DNA from: Gemmatimonadota bacterium
GTDB lineage: Bacteria; Gemmatimonadota; Gemmatimonadetes; Gemmatimonadales; GWC2-71-9
Length of the DNA stretch: 10,677 nucleotides
NCBI GenBank assembly: GCA_027294815.1
Contig: JAPULP010000088.1
Location: 1 to 10,677, forward strand
Direction of reading: 5' to 3'
Positions 1-7,205 of the stretch are shown here, in pieces. The position numbers and the translations under genes are program-made. The notes below the pieces were generated by a model. It saw only the letters and a program-made list of their open reading frames with translations, did no database searches and was not told the origin of the DNA. Each line of letters begins with the position of its first letter. Within the stretch, counting starts at the first letter, position 1.

Positions 1-821
1 TGGATCCCGCCAACAACCGGATCTCGGTGTTCGACACGGCCGGGACGTACGTGGAGGGGCATCGCGCTTTGGGTGGCTACGTTATCACCCCGTGGCCGGG
101 TGGTTTTGACGATCGAGGACGGTTCTACAACTACGGTGTTGACCCTGCCGCTAGCGACGGTTTTGGCCTGGTGCTGGTGGGGTACGACGAGACCCTGGAG
201 CCAGCCGACACGATTCGGATTCCGCAGCGGACGGGCGAAGGGAACTTTTTCGAGCTGCGGTCCGAGCGAGGCCGAATGCGAGCCGGGGTACCCTTCAGTG
301 CCGGGGTCACATGGCGGTTCGTGCGCTGCACGCCGTACATCTGGTTCGCGCACACCGGCGATTACAAGCTTTTTCAACGGACGCTTGAGGGCGATACGCT
401 GCGCGTCGTGTCCCGTGAATTTGAATCACTTCCGGTGACCGGCGAGGACATCGACTCGGCGATCGTGCGGCTGGAGTGGTTCACGCGGCAGGGTGGAAAG
501 ATTGACCGCTCGAAGTTCCCGGATAACAAACCCGCAATCCAGAATTTCTACGTAGACGATGTGGGACGTCTCTTCGTCGTGCCGGTAACGACGGACGAGC
601 TGTCCTATCGCGTGCTCGACGTGTTCGACCAGGCCGGCCGGTATCTGGGCCGGATCGATCTTCCCTTCAATCTGAGTGGGAATCCACGATCCATATTTAG
701 GAGGGGGAAGCTATGGACGGTGATTCGCGACGAATTGGACGTGCCGTACGTCGTCCGAGCCAACTTGGGAATCCCAGGTAGTACGGAGCGCGGGCGGGCA
801 CGGGAGTTGGGTGGGGGATAG
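1..821 (+). CDS. Six-bladed beta-propeller (NHL-like) protein, 3' part
   Basis: This is the C-terminal 272 residues of a gene that begins left of the window; the frame is open from base 3 to the TAG at 819-821. The first visible residues (DPANNRISVFD, then TAGTYV) match the classic NHL or six-bladed propeller strand pattern 'NNRIxVFDxxGxYv'. Related blades recur later, for example NFYVDDVGRLFVVP, VLDVFDQAGRYLGRIDLP and the closing LWTVIRDELDVPYVVRA. Proteins of this kind are usually exported or periplasmic binding/scaffold proteins without a fixed enzymatic role, and any signal peptide would lie outside the window. The last codons are extremely G-rich and form a putative G-quadruplex (792-817), so the tail after about IPGSTERGRA may be poorly conserved. 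The fold assignment is fairly secure; ligand and function are unknown. Confidence 0.75.
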   Translation, partial: DPANNRISVFDTAGTYVEGHRALGGYVITPWPGGFDDRGRFYNYGVDPAASDGFGLVLVGYDETLEPADTIRIPQRTGEGNFFELRSERGRMRAGVPFSAGVTWRFVRCTPYIWFAHTGDYKLFQRTLEGDTLRVVSREFESLPVTGEDIDSAIVRLEWFTRQGGKIDRSKFPDNKPAIQNFYVDDVGRLFVVPVTTDELSYRVLDVFDQAGRYLGRIDLPFNLSGNPRSIFRRGKLWTVIRDELDVPYVVRANLGIPGSTERGRARELGGG

Positions 822-839
822 CTCCCGAGCCCCGCCCCG
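792..839 (+). terminator. G-rich gene end: putative G-quadruplex and competing GC hairpin
   Basis: Five runs of three or more G (792-794, 796-798, 802-804, 809-811, 813-817), separated by 1, 3, 4 and 1 bases, lie on the coding strand directly before the TAG at 819-821. This fits the canonical G3+N1-7 quadruplex pattern. The same bases can instead pair with the C-rich stretch that follows: CGGGAG at 801-806 is a perfect complement of CTCCCG at 822-827, and further C runs at 830-839 can extend the stem imperfectly. No T-run follows, so intrinsic termination is only a possibility. The motif is directly visible; its role is inferred. Confidence 0.5.
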
Positions 840-956
840 CCCTTCCCAACCCTGGGGCAGCCCCTCCCAGCCACCGACACCCCCGGGGCAGCATGCTTTT
901 GCTGTCCGGACCCCGTTCACCGTTTCCGTTGCTTCTACTGCCCTCCCCTGCCTCCA

Positions 957-985
957 CTGCCCCTCGCTGCCCCTCGCGGCCCTCG
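957..985 (+). repeat. Short C-rich tandem repeat (about 10-bp unit)
   Basis: CTGCCCCTCG occurs twice in perfect tandem (957-966 and 967-976), followed by a degenerate unit CGGCCCTCG (977-985) and a further CGGCCCC. Similar partial units precede it (CTGCCCTCCC from 939). It lies in non-coding DNA and looks like slippage-prone low-complexity sequence rather than a binding-site array. Confidence 0.5.
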
Positions 986-1037
986 CGGCCCCTTCCCTAA
1001 CTTCTTATCCCCCAATGAATTACGAACCAGAAAGTCG

Positions 1038-1066
1038 TTGATTTTGCCTCCTGTTTGAGCTAAATT
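1038..1066 (+). promoter_or_regulatory. Candidate sigma70-type promoter of gyrA
   Basis: TTGATT (1038-1043) and TAAATT (1061-1066) are separated by exactly 17 bases. Each matches the TTGACA/TATAAT consensus at 4 of 6 positions, and they lie in the only AT-rich part of the intergenic region. Transcription would start near 1073, giving a leader of about 57 bases. This is a consensus match by eye, and promoter preferences of this lineage may differ. Confidence 0.4.
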
Positions 1067-1081
1067 TCAGGGACCACTTTT

Positions 1082-1104
1082 CGGGGCCCCGGGGCTCCGT
1101 TTTT
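1082..1104 (+). terminator. gyrA: Hairpin plus T-run in the gyrA leader
   Basis: CGGGGC (1082-1087) can pair with GCTCCG (1094-1099), with one G-U wobble and a 6-base loop, and is followed at once by five T residues (1100-1104). That is the layout of a small intrinsic terminator. It sits 25 bases before the gyrA ATG and downstream of the candidate promoter. It could end read-through from the upstream gene or attenuate gyrA; the stem is short, so strength is uncertain. Confidence 0.35.
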
Positions 1105-1129
1105 CCAGCGTCTCATTCCTCAGGCTAGC

Positions 1130-3622
1130 ATGGCCACACCAACACAGCGCGAGCGTATTCTGCCCCGTCTCATCGAAGACGAGATGCGGGAGTCTTTCAT
1201 CGATTACTCGATGAGCGTCATTGTCTCTCGCGCCCTACCCGACGTGCGTGACGGACTAAAACCGGTCCACCGCCGGATTCTCTATGCCATGAACGAACTG
1301 GGACTGGTTCCCGGTCGTCCCTACAAGAAATCAGCCACGGTCGTTGGCGACGTCCTCGGCAAGTACCACCCGCATGGCGACTCCGCCGTGTACGACTCAA
1401 TGGTCCGTATGGTCCAGCAGTTCTCGCTGCGGTACCCGCTGGTTGACGGGCAGGGCAATTTCGGGTCGGTGGACGGCGACAGTGCGGCGGCCTATCGGTA
1501 CACCGAGGCGCGGCTGACCCAGGTTGCGGTCCAGCTACTCGAGGACATCGAAAAGAATACCGTCCGTTTTGCTCCCAATTTCGATGATCGGTTGAAGGAG
1601 CCGACGGTGCTTCCGTCGAAACTCCCCAACCTCCTGATCAACGGCTCGTCCGGCATCGCGGTGGGCATGGCCACCAACGTGCCCCCGCACAACCTCGGCG
1701 AAGTGGTCGACGCCGTCACTCATCTGGTCGACAACCCGAAGTGCGAGATTGCCGACCTCCGAAAGTTCGTCTTGGGTCCGGATTTTCCCACCGGTGGGAT
1801 CATCTACGGAAGCGACGGGATCAACGAGTGCTACGAAACGGGTCGCGGGCGCATGTCAGTACGTGCGCGGGCAGTGGTAGAGGAGAAGCAAGGTGGTAGG
1901 GAGCAGATCGTCGTTACGGAGATTCCGTTCCAAGTCAACAAATCGCGTCTGATCGAGCAAATCGCCGACTTGGTACGGGCCAAGAAGATCACCGACATCT
2001 CGGATTTGCGGGACGAATCCGACAGGGACGGGATGCGGATGGTCATCGAGTTGAAACGAGATGCCAATCCGTCCGTCGTCCTCAACCAGTTGTACAAGCG
2101 CACGCAGATGCAGGTCACGTTCGGAGCGATCATGCTGGCGCTCGACGACGGCCAACCCCGTGAGCTGAATCTCAAGGAAATCCTCCAGCCTTTCATCGAT
2201 CACCGGCACGAGGTGATCACGCAGCGCACGCAGTTCGATCTCGATCAGGCCGAGGGCAGAGAACACATCCTCGAAGGCCTCAAAATCGCCGTAGACAACA
2301 TCGACGAAGCGATCAAGATCATTCGGAAGTCGAAAGACACGGCGACGGCGGACGCCGCGTTGCGCAAGCGGTTCGAGCTGTCGGAGAAGCAGAGCGAGGC
2401 GATTCTGAACATGCGCCTGGCGCGACTCACCGCACTCGAGATCGGCAAGTTGGACGCAGAATTGAAAGAGCTTCACGCGGTCATCAAAGAACTGAAGGGC
2501 ATCCTGGCGTCGAAGCCGAAGCGCATGGGCATCCTAAAGGAAGAACTCGCCGAGATGGTGACGAAGTTTGGTGACGATCGCCGCACGGAGATCGTGGCCG
2601 ACCAAGGCGATTTCACGATCGAAGATCTCATCGCCGAAGAAGATATGGTCATCACCATTTCGCGGTCTGGGTACATCAAGCGTATTCCGGTCTCGACGTA
2701 TCGTCGACAGCGGCGTGGTGGGCGCGGGCTCAACGGGATGGGCACGAAGGAAGACGATTGGGTCGAGCACGTGTTCGTCGCATCTACACACGATTACGTC
2801 CTGTTTTTCACTGCCGACGGGCGCGTGTACTGGTTGAAGGTGTACGACATTCCTCAAGCCGGCCGCGCCGCACGTGGCCGACCGATCGTCAATCTGATTG
2901 GTCTGCGCTCCACCGAGCGCATCGCTGGTTTCCAGTCGGTGCGCGGGTTTTCGGATTCTGAGTATCTCGTCTTTGCAACGAAGAACGGGATCGTGAAGAA
3001 GTCCGTGTTGTCCGCGTACGGCAACCCGCGCTCGACCGGCATCAACGCGATCAACATCGCGCCGGATGATGAACTGATCGACGTGCTGGTCACCGATGGG
3101 AACAACGACATCGTGCTGGCGACGAAAAACGGGATGAGCATTCGCTTCAACGAGACCAACGTACGGGAGATGGGTCGTACGGCGGCGGGCGTACGCGGCA
3201 TCCAGCTCGAGAAGGACGACCGTGTCATCGGTATGGTCGTCCTGCGGCGGGACGCGACGTTGTTGGTAGTGAGCGAGAACGGCATGGGCAAGCGATCCAA
3301 GGTCGCCGATTATCGCGTGCAGCGACGGGGAGGCAAAGGCATCATCACGCTGAAGCGCACCGAAAAAACGGGGTCAATTGTGGCGCTGAAAGAAGTGTTG
3401 CCGCAAGACGAGTTGATGATGATCACCCGGCACGGAGTCATCATCCGGGTGCCGGTCGACGGCATCCGCGTCATCGGCCGCAACACGCAGGGCGTCAAGG
3501 TCATGAACCTCGATGCTGGAGACACCGTGGTTGACGTCGCCCGGGTGGTAAACGAAGATGTCGAGACCGACGAGATCGTGGTTGTATCCGAAGGGCGCGA
3601 GCAGCGCGAGATGGACGTGTGA
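1130..3622 (+). CDS. gyrA: DNA gyrase subunit A
   Basis: Type IIA topoisomerase subunit that cleaves and rejoins DNA and, with GyrB, introduces negative supercoils using ATP. The 830-aa frame is complete and of normal length. The N-terminal breakage-reunion domain begins with DYSMSVIVSRALPDVRDGLK and carries the catalytic tyrosine in RYTEARL (Tyr124, equivalent to E. coli Tyr122). The quinolone-resistance region reads HPHGDSAVYD, with Ser85 and Asp89 at the E. coli Ser83 and Asp87 positions, so the common resistance substitutions are absent. The C-terminal DNA-wrapping propeller contains the GyrA box QRRGGRG at 527-533, which separates it from ParC. A second perfect box-like motif, QRRGGKG, occurs at 731-737, and the tail is acidic. 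The ATG at 1130 is the first start; only a weak AGG (1122-1124) precedes it. gyrB is not adjacent. Confidence 0.98.
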   Translation: MATPTQRERILPRLIEDEMRESFIDYSMSVIVSRALPDVRDGLKPVHRRILYAMNELGLVPGRPYKKSATVVGDVLGKYHPHGDSAVYDSMVRMVQQFSLRYPLVDGQGNFGSVDGDSAAAYRYTEARLTQVAVQLLEDIEKNTVRFAPNFDDRLKEPTVLPSKLPNLLINGSSGIAVGMATNVPPHNLGEVVDAVTHLVDNPKCEIADLRKFVLGPDFPTGGIIYGSDGINECYETGRGRMSVRARAVVEEKQGGREQIVVTEIPFQVNKSRLIEQIADLVRAKKITDISDLRDESDRDGMRMVIELKRDANPSVVLNQLYKRTQMQVTFGAIMLALDDGQPRELNLKEILQPFIDHRHEVITQRTQFDLDQAEGREHILEGLKIAVDNIDEAIKIIRKSKDTATADAALRKRFELSEKQSEAILNMRLARLTALEIGKLDAELKELHAVIKELKGILASKPKRMGILKEELAEMVTKFGDDRRTEIVADQGDFTIEDLIAEEDMVITISRSGYIKRIPVSTYRRQRRGGRGLNGMGTKEDDWVEHVFVASTHDYVLFFTADGRVYWLKVYDIPQAGRAARGRPIVNLIGLRSTERIAGFQSVRGFSDSEYLVFATKNGIVKKSVLSAYGNPRSTGINAINIAPDDELIDVLVTDGNNDIVLATKNGMSIRFNETNVREMGRTAAGVRGIQLEKDDRVIGMVVLRRDATLLVVSENGMGKRSKVADYRVQRRGGKGIITLKRTEKTGSIVALKEVLPQDELMMITRHGVIIRVPVDGIRVIGRNTQGVKVMNLDAGDTVVDVARVVNEDVETDEIVVVSEGREQREMDV

Positions 3623-3628
3623 GGACCA

Positions 3629-3656
3629 GCGCGCCGCCCCGTCAGCGGCGGTGCGC
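3629..3656 (+). terminator. GC hairpin after gyrA
   Basis: GCGCGCCGCC (3629-3638) pairs with GGCGGTGCGC (3647-3656) over 10 positions, including one G-U pair, with an 8-base loop. It begins 7 bases after the gyrA stop codon. No T-run follows the stem directly, so it may be an RNA-stabilising or factor-assisted end rather than a classic intrinsic terminator. Confidence 0.5.
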
Positions 3657-3663
3657 CTTCCGC

Positions 3664-3692
3664 TTGCGATGGTGCCCGGTCTTTCCTACTTT
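3664..3692 (+). promoter_or_regulatory. Weak promoter candidate for the dehydratase operon
   Basis: TTGCGA (3664-3669) and TACTTT (3687-3692) are spaced by 17 bases between the gyrA hairpin and the first gene of the next transcription unit. The matches to consensus are 4 of 6 and 3 of 6. The position is sensible but the motif is weak, and transcription through from gyrA remains possible. Confidence 0.2.
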
Positions 3693-3721
3693 CGCGATCC
3701 CTTGATTACGTCTGCCATCTC

Positions 3722-4714
3722 TTGAGCACGGTGCCGGAGCCTGCCGTCGCCCGCGTGTCCATCGACGACATTCGGGAAGCCGCCCGTGGGCTGGATGGAG
3801 TGGCCGTCCGCACTTCCCTGGTGCCGGTGCCTGCATTGTCCGACATTGCGGGCCATCCGGTCTATCTCAAGCTCGAAAACCAGCAGCCTTCTGGTGCCTT
3901 CAAACTGCGCGGGGCCTGGACCGCGGTGCGGCGACTGCCCGAGCAGCAGCGCAGCGCCGGCGTCATCACGTATTCCAGTGGGAATCATGGCCAGGCAGTG
4001 GCATATGCCGCCAAGCGCATGGGAGTGCGGGCCGTTATCGTGATGCCCGAGACGGCTCCCGCCGCCAAAATCGAGGGGGTCAGACGCTGGGGTGGCGAGA
4101 TCGAGCTGGCGGGCACCACCTCCGAGGATAGGCTGGCCAGGGCCAACGAGATCATGGCAGAAGAAGGGCTCGCGGTCATTCCGCCGTTCGATCATCCCCA
4201 TGTTATCGCCGGGCAGGGAACTGTCGGCCTGGAGATCGTCGAGGATCTTCCCGACGTCGCTCACGTTGCCGCTCCCGTGGGCGGTGGCGGCCTCTGCGCG
4301 GGTATTACCACCGCCATGCGGGCCCTGAGGCCCCAGGCGGAGATCACGGCCGTAGAGCCCGTTGGAGCGGCTGCGTACGCGGCGGCGCTCGCGCAGGGGG
4401 GGCCGGTTCGTTTGGAGAGCACCAGGAGCGTCGCCGATGGTTTATTGCCGCTGTCTGTCGGCCAACTCACTTTTGAACACATGAAAGAGTGGGCCCGGTC
4501 GCTGACCGTCCCAGACACGGCCATCGTGGAGGCGACCCAGTGGCTTTTCGGGGAAATGAATATCGTCGCCGAGCCGTCGGGCGCGGTCACCACGGCCGCA
4601 CTCAGGAGCGGCGCGTTGCAGCCGGCCGGACCTACCGTGCTCATCGTCAGCGGTGGTAACATCGACGCTGCCTTGATTCCCACCCTCCAGTCCGTGGGTA
4701 GCGAGGTCGCATGA
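3722..4714 (+). CDS. PLP-dependent threonine/serine dehydratase family protein (short form)
   Basis: A fold-type II PLP enzyme of 330 aa, related to threonine ammonia-lyase (threonine to 2-oxobutanoate plus ammonia), serine dehydratase and serine racemase. The PLP lysine lies in PSGAFKLRGA (Lys61). The substrate/cofactor loop SSGNHGQ is at 85-91, the phosphate-binding glycine loop PVGGGGL at 185-191, and the C-terminal SGGN at 310-313. There is no C-terminal ACT-type regulatory domain, so it resembles catabolic TdcB-like enzymes or serine racemases rather than isoleucine-regulated IlvA. The start used is TTG at 3722, with no clear ribosome-binding site; GTG at 3731 or 3755 is also possible and would shorten only the unconserved N-terminus. 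The stop overlaps the next start (ATGA, 4711-4714), so translation is probably coupled to the diguanylate cyclase gene. Family assignment is firm; preferred substrate is not resolved. Confidence 0.88.
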   Translation: MSTVPEPAVARVSIDDIREAARGLDGVAVRTSLVPVPALSDIAGHPVYLKLENQQPSGAFKLRGAWTAVRRLPEQQRSAGVITYSSGNHGQAVAYAAKRMGVRAVIVMPETAPAAKIEGVRRWGGEIELAGTTSEDRLARANEIMAEEGLAVIPPFDHPHVIAGQGTVGLEIVEDLPDVAHVAAPVGGGGLCAGITTAMRALRPQAEITAVEPVGAAAYAAALAQGGPVRLESTRSVADGLLPLSVGQLTFEHMKEWARSLTVPDTAIVEATQWLFGEMNIVAEPSGAVTTAALRSGALQPAGPTVLIVSGGNIDAALIPTLQSVGSEVA

Positions 4715-6138
4715 GCCCCGCCAAGATATTCGTCGTTGACGACGACGAGGCGCTGCTCCAAACCCTTGGCTGGATCCTGAAGGACAAGGGCTACGACGTG
4801 GTGTCGTTGCCCAACGGCGACGATCTGCTTGAAAGGATCGAGGTCGAGTCCCCCGACCTGATGTTGCTGGACATCATGATGCCGAAAATCGACGGCTTGC
4901 AGCTCCTCGAGGGGCTCAAGTCCGACGACAGATGGACAGACCTTCCGATTCTCATGCTCTCCTCGATGCCACCCGAAGAAGCCACGGTGAAGTCTTTGAA
5001 CCTCGGAGCCACCGATTACATCGCCAAGCCGTTTCGGGTGCGGGAACTGTTGGCGCGGATCGATGCGAGGCTGAAGGAGGCGAGAGAACTCAAGCGAGTG
5101 CGCGATGAGGCGCGATCCCGGGCCGAGATGGTCGATATTCTCTATGAAGTCACCGACTCGCTCAAGCCCGACGAGATCTATCACATCCTGACACGTCGAG
5201 TCGCCCGGGCGTTGCAGTTGTCGAAGTGCTCCATGGTGTCGGCCCAGCCGGGCTCCGACACCGGTGTGGTGGTGGCAGCGGCGGAAAACCCGATGCTGCG
5301 CAACCTGGAGATCTCCCTCGCGAATTATCCTGAGCTGCAAGCAGCCCTGGAAGGCCAGCGCATGGTGCTCGTCGAGGATGTGCATACCGATCCCCTGTAC
5401 GACGAGGTGCGAAAGACGTGGGAGCGTGACGGGGTCGGGGTCCCCACCCGCTCGTCGATCGTGTTACCCTTCTCTCTCCGGGGAGAAGCTGCGGGCGTTT
5501 TTTTCCTCCGGACGACAGTCGACGATGCTCCGTTGACTGCGGCGGACGCGTCATTCGCGGAAGCGGTGATCAGCGCCGCGCTCAACGCGATCGAACGGGC
5601 CTACGATCTCGAGGCCGCCAAATCGGATCGCGAGCGCTTCCAGTTTTTGGCCAACACCGATCCGTTGACGGGTTGCGTCAACCGCCGGGCCATGCTCGAT
5701 CGACTGGAGCGCGAACTCGCACGCGGTCGGCGCTACCGGCACAAACTGTCGATCTTGATGATCGACTTCGATTGGTTCAAGAAAATCAACGATACACGTG
5801 GACACCTCGTTGGTGATACGGTGCTCCGGAAGCTGGGCGACATACTCCGACAAGAGGCGCGGTCGGCTGACATCGTTGCTCGTTACGGGGGTGAAGAGTT
5901 TACGGTGATATTACCGGATACGGATCTCGACGGTGGGACGATATTCGCAGAGCGGCTACGCGAGCGTGTGGAAAAGTTCGATTTTTCCGAGGTGGGCGAC
6001 CCGCTCTTCACGACTATCTCGATTGGTGTCGCCGCGTTCAGCGAAGATGAAGAGATATCAGCCGAAGCCATGATTGAACGTGCCGACAGCGCGCTCTACC
6101 GCGCAAAACAGGCCGGCCGTAACATGGTGCATCAATGA
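4711..6138 (+). CDS. Response regulator diguanylate cyclase (REC-GAF-GGDEF)
   Basis: A 475-aa cytoplasmic signalling protein. The receiver domain (about 4-120) has the acidic pocket at Asp10-Asp12, the phospho-acceptor Asp54 in LLDIMMP, Ser84/Ser85 and Lys106 in AKPF. A charged helical linker (about 115-145) leads to a GAF-like domain (about 145-295). The C-terminal GGDEF domain (about 310-475) begins NTDPLTGCVNRR and has IDFDWFKKIND and the active-site motif GGEEF at 393-397. RSAD at 384-387, five residues before it, matches the RxxD inhibitory c-di-GMP site. All key residues are present, so it should make c-di-GMP from two GTP, with phosphorylation control and product inhibition. No partner histidine kinase is encoded nearby. 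GAGG (4703-4706) lies four bases before the ATG, and the start overlaps the upstream stop. It also overlaps the kinase gene downstream by ATGA. The GAF ligand is unknown. Confidence 0.93.
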   Translation: MSPAKIFVVDDDEALLQTLGWILKDKGYDVVSLPNGDDLLERIEVESPDLMLLDIMMPKIDGLQLLEGLKSDDRWTDLPILMLSSMPPEEATVKSLNLGATDYIAKPFRVRELLARIDARLKEARELKRVRDEARSRAEMVDILYEVTDSLKPDEIYHILTRRVARALQLSKCSMVSAQPGSDTGVVVAAAENPMLRNLEISLANYPELQAALEGQRMVLVEDVHTDPLYDEVRKTWERDGVGVPTRSSIVLPFSLRGEAAGVFFLRTTVDDAPLTAADASFAEAVISAALNAIERAYDLEAAKSDRERFQFLANTDPLTGCVNRRAMLDRLERELARGRRYRHKLSILMIDFDWFKKINDTRGHLVGDTVLRKLGDILRQEARSADIVARYGGEEFTVILPDTDLDGGTIFAERLRERVEKFDFSEVGDPLFTTISIGVAAFSEDEEISAEAMIERADSALYRAKQAGRNMVHQ

Positions 6139-7169
6139 GACGACGTTGTACGCGCTGCCAAACCGTCTACGAGGGTGATGCGCGATTCTGTCCACGCGAC
6201 GGCAATCCGCTCGTTGACGTCGAAGGTGGTGCGCCGGCAAAGAAATCGGGCAGCAGCGACCCAGAGGTATCGGGGACCTTGGTTCGCGCGGCGGTTAAAC
6301 GCAACCAAGGGCAGAGGTCGAACGACGCCGCCACGCTGAAAAACCAAATCATCGATGGGCGGTATCAGGTTCTGCGGCGGTTGGGTGAGGGTGGCATGGC
6401 GTATGTCTACCTGGCTCGCGAGCTGAGCACCGGAACGTCTGTGGCCGTGAAAGTGCTCACTCCCAAGTTGCTAGCCGACAACACGGCATTGCAACGCCTT
6501 CGGCGCGAGGCTGGGCTCGCAATGCGTTTGAACCATCCGAATGTCTGCAACATTCTCCGACTGGGAGAAACCGAGGGAGGTCTCATCTATCTGGTGATGC
6601 CTTATCTCAACGGCGAGCTGTTGTCGGACCGCGAGGCCAAGGTTGGCCCCATGTCACTCGAGGTTGCGATTCCATTCCTTACCCAGATGTGCGACGGCTT
6701 GCACCACGCTCACGGCTTCAACATCGTCCATCGCGACTTGAAACCCGAAAACGTGATGATTGTGATGGACGGAGATTCCGAATTTGCGGTGGTCATGGAC
6801 TTCGGACTGGCCAAGTCGCGCGGCTCCGCTGCGATGAAGAAACTCACCGCCACAGGGATTGTGCTCGGGACGCCCGAGTTCATGAGCCCCGAACAAGTGC
6901 GGGGCAAGGACATCGATGCCCGGAGCGACGTGTACTCCGTCGCGATCCTCGCCTTCGAAATGTTTACCGGCAAGCTGCCGTTCGAAGGCCGTTCCGCCCA
7001 GGAGATGATGATTGCTCGTCTCCGCGGCACCCCCACGCCGCTCAGCAAGCACCGGCCGGACCTCCCTCTCCAGCTGGAGCAAGTGCTGAACAAGGCGATG
7101 GAAGTGAATCCGGATGCTCGGCACGCCACCGCGAAGGACTTCGGTGCCGCGCTAGCCGGCCTGGTTTAG
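6135..7169 (+). CDS. Soluble Ser/Thr protein kinase with N-terminal zinc-ribbon-like motif
   Basis: A 344-aa Hanks-type (PknB-like) kinase. The first 25 residues carry CTRC (Cys5, Cys8) and FCPRDG (Cys19). This zinc-ribbon-like start offers three cysteines, with Asp22 where a fourth Cys is often found. After a linker of about 45 residues rich in basic and polar residues, the kinase domain runs from about 76 to 342. It has the Gly-rich loop GEGGMAYV (84-91), Lys106 in VAVKVL, Glu125 in the C-helix, HRDLKPEN (catalytic Asp201), DFG at 222-224, the activation segment with LTATGIVLGTPEF, and SPE at 251-253. All catalytic residues are present, so it is likely active. Unlike many bacterial family members it stops right after the kinase domain, with no transmembrane helix or extracellular sensor. 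The ATG overlaps the cyclase stop (ATGA, 6135-6138), so the two signalling genes are probably translationally coupled. Its substrate is unknown; the neighbouring receiver-cyclase is an obvious but unproven candidate. Confidence 0.93.
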   Translation: MRRRCTRCQTVYEGDARFCPRDGNPLVDVEGGAPAKKSGSSDPEVSGTLVRAAVKRNQGQRSNDAATLKNQIIDGRYQVLRRLGEGGMAYVYLARELSTGTSVAVKVLTPKLLADNTALQRLRREAGLAMRLNHPNVCNILRLGETEGGLIYLVMPYLNGELLSDREAKVGPMSLEVAIPFLTQMCDGLHHAHGFNIVHRDLKPENVMIVMDGDSEFAVVMDFGLAKSRGSAAMKKLTATGIVLGTPEFMSPEQVRGKDIDARSDVYSVAILAFEMFTGKLPFEGRSAQEMMIARLRGTPTPLSKHRPDLPLQLEQVLNKAMEVNPDARHATAKDFGAALAGLV

Positions 7170-7194
7170 AGGCAACTTTCCGTGTCGAAAGCCT

Positions 7195-7199
7195 AAGGA
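7195..7199 (+). promoter_or_regulatory. Ribosome-binding site of the CtaG-like gene
   Basis: AAGGA at 7195-7199 lies 6 bases before the ATG at 7206. It supports that start and suggests independent initiation rather than overlap coupling for this gene. Confidence 0.6.
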
Positions 7200-7205
7200 T
7201 CGCCC

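Larger units (their letters stand above)
822..1129. other. C-rich intergenic region upstream of gyrA
   Basis: This 308-base stretch has no credible gene. Its left half is strongly C-rich on the + strand, with several self-complementary bits such as GGGGCAGCCCC near 853-863. Its middle holds a short CTGCCCCTCG repeat (957-985). Base composition then changes sharply from about 993 to 1080 to an AT-richer sequence carrying the best promoter candidate, followed by a GC hairpin and T5 before gyrA. Short open frames across it are low-complexity Pro/Ser-rich translations with no family resemblance. Confidence 0.7.

Noticed and set aside
811..1041. Small open frame (76 codons) in the C-rich intergenic region
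   Set aside because: Its translation is a low-complexity Pro/Ser-rich string produced by C-rich DNA, with no plausible start signal.
1130..3622. ParC (topoisomerase IV subunit A) instead of GyrA
   Set aside because: A full GyrA box (QRRGGRG, 527-533) at the standard place in the C-terminal domain is diagnostic of GyrA.
4261..5385. Long minus-strand open frame (374 codons) across the dehydratase end and the cyclase start
   Set aside because: It lies opposite two well-supported genes with intact family motifs, has no recognisable domain, and is rich in His/Gln/Arg as expected from the antisense of GC-rich coding DNA.
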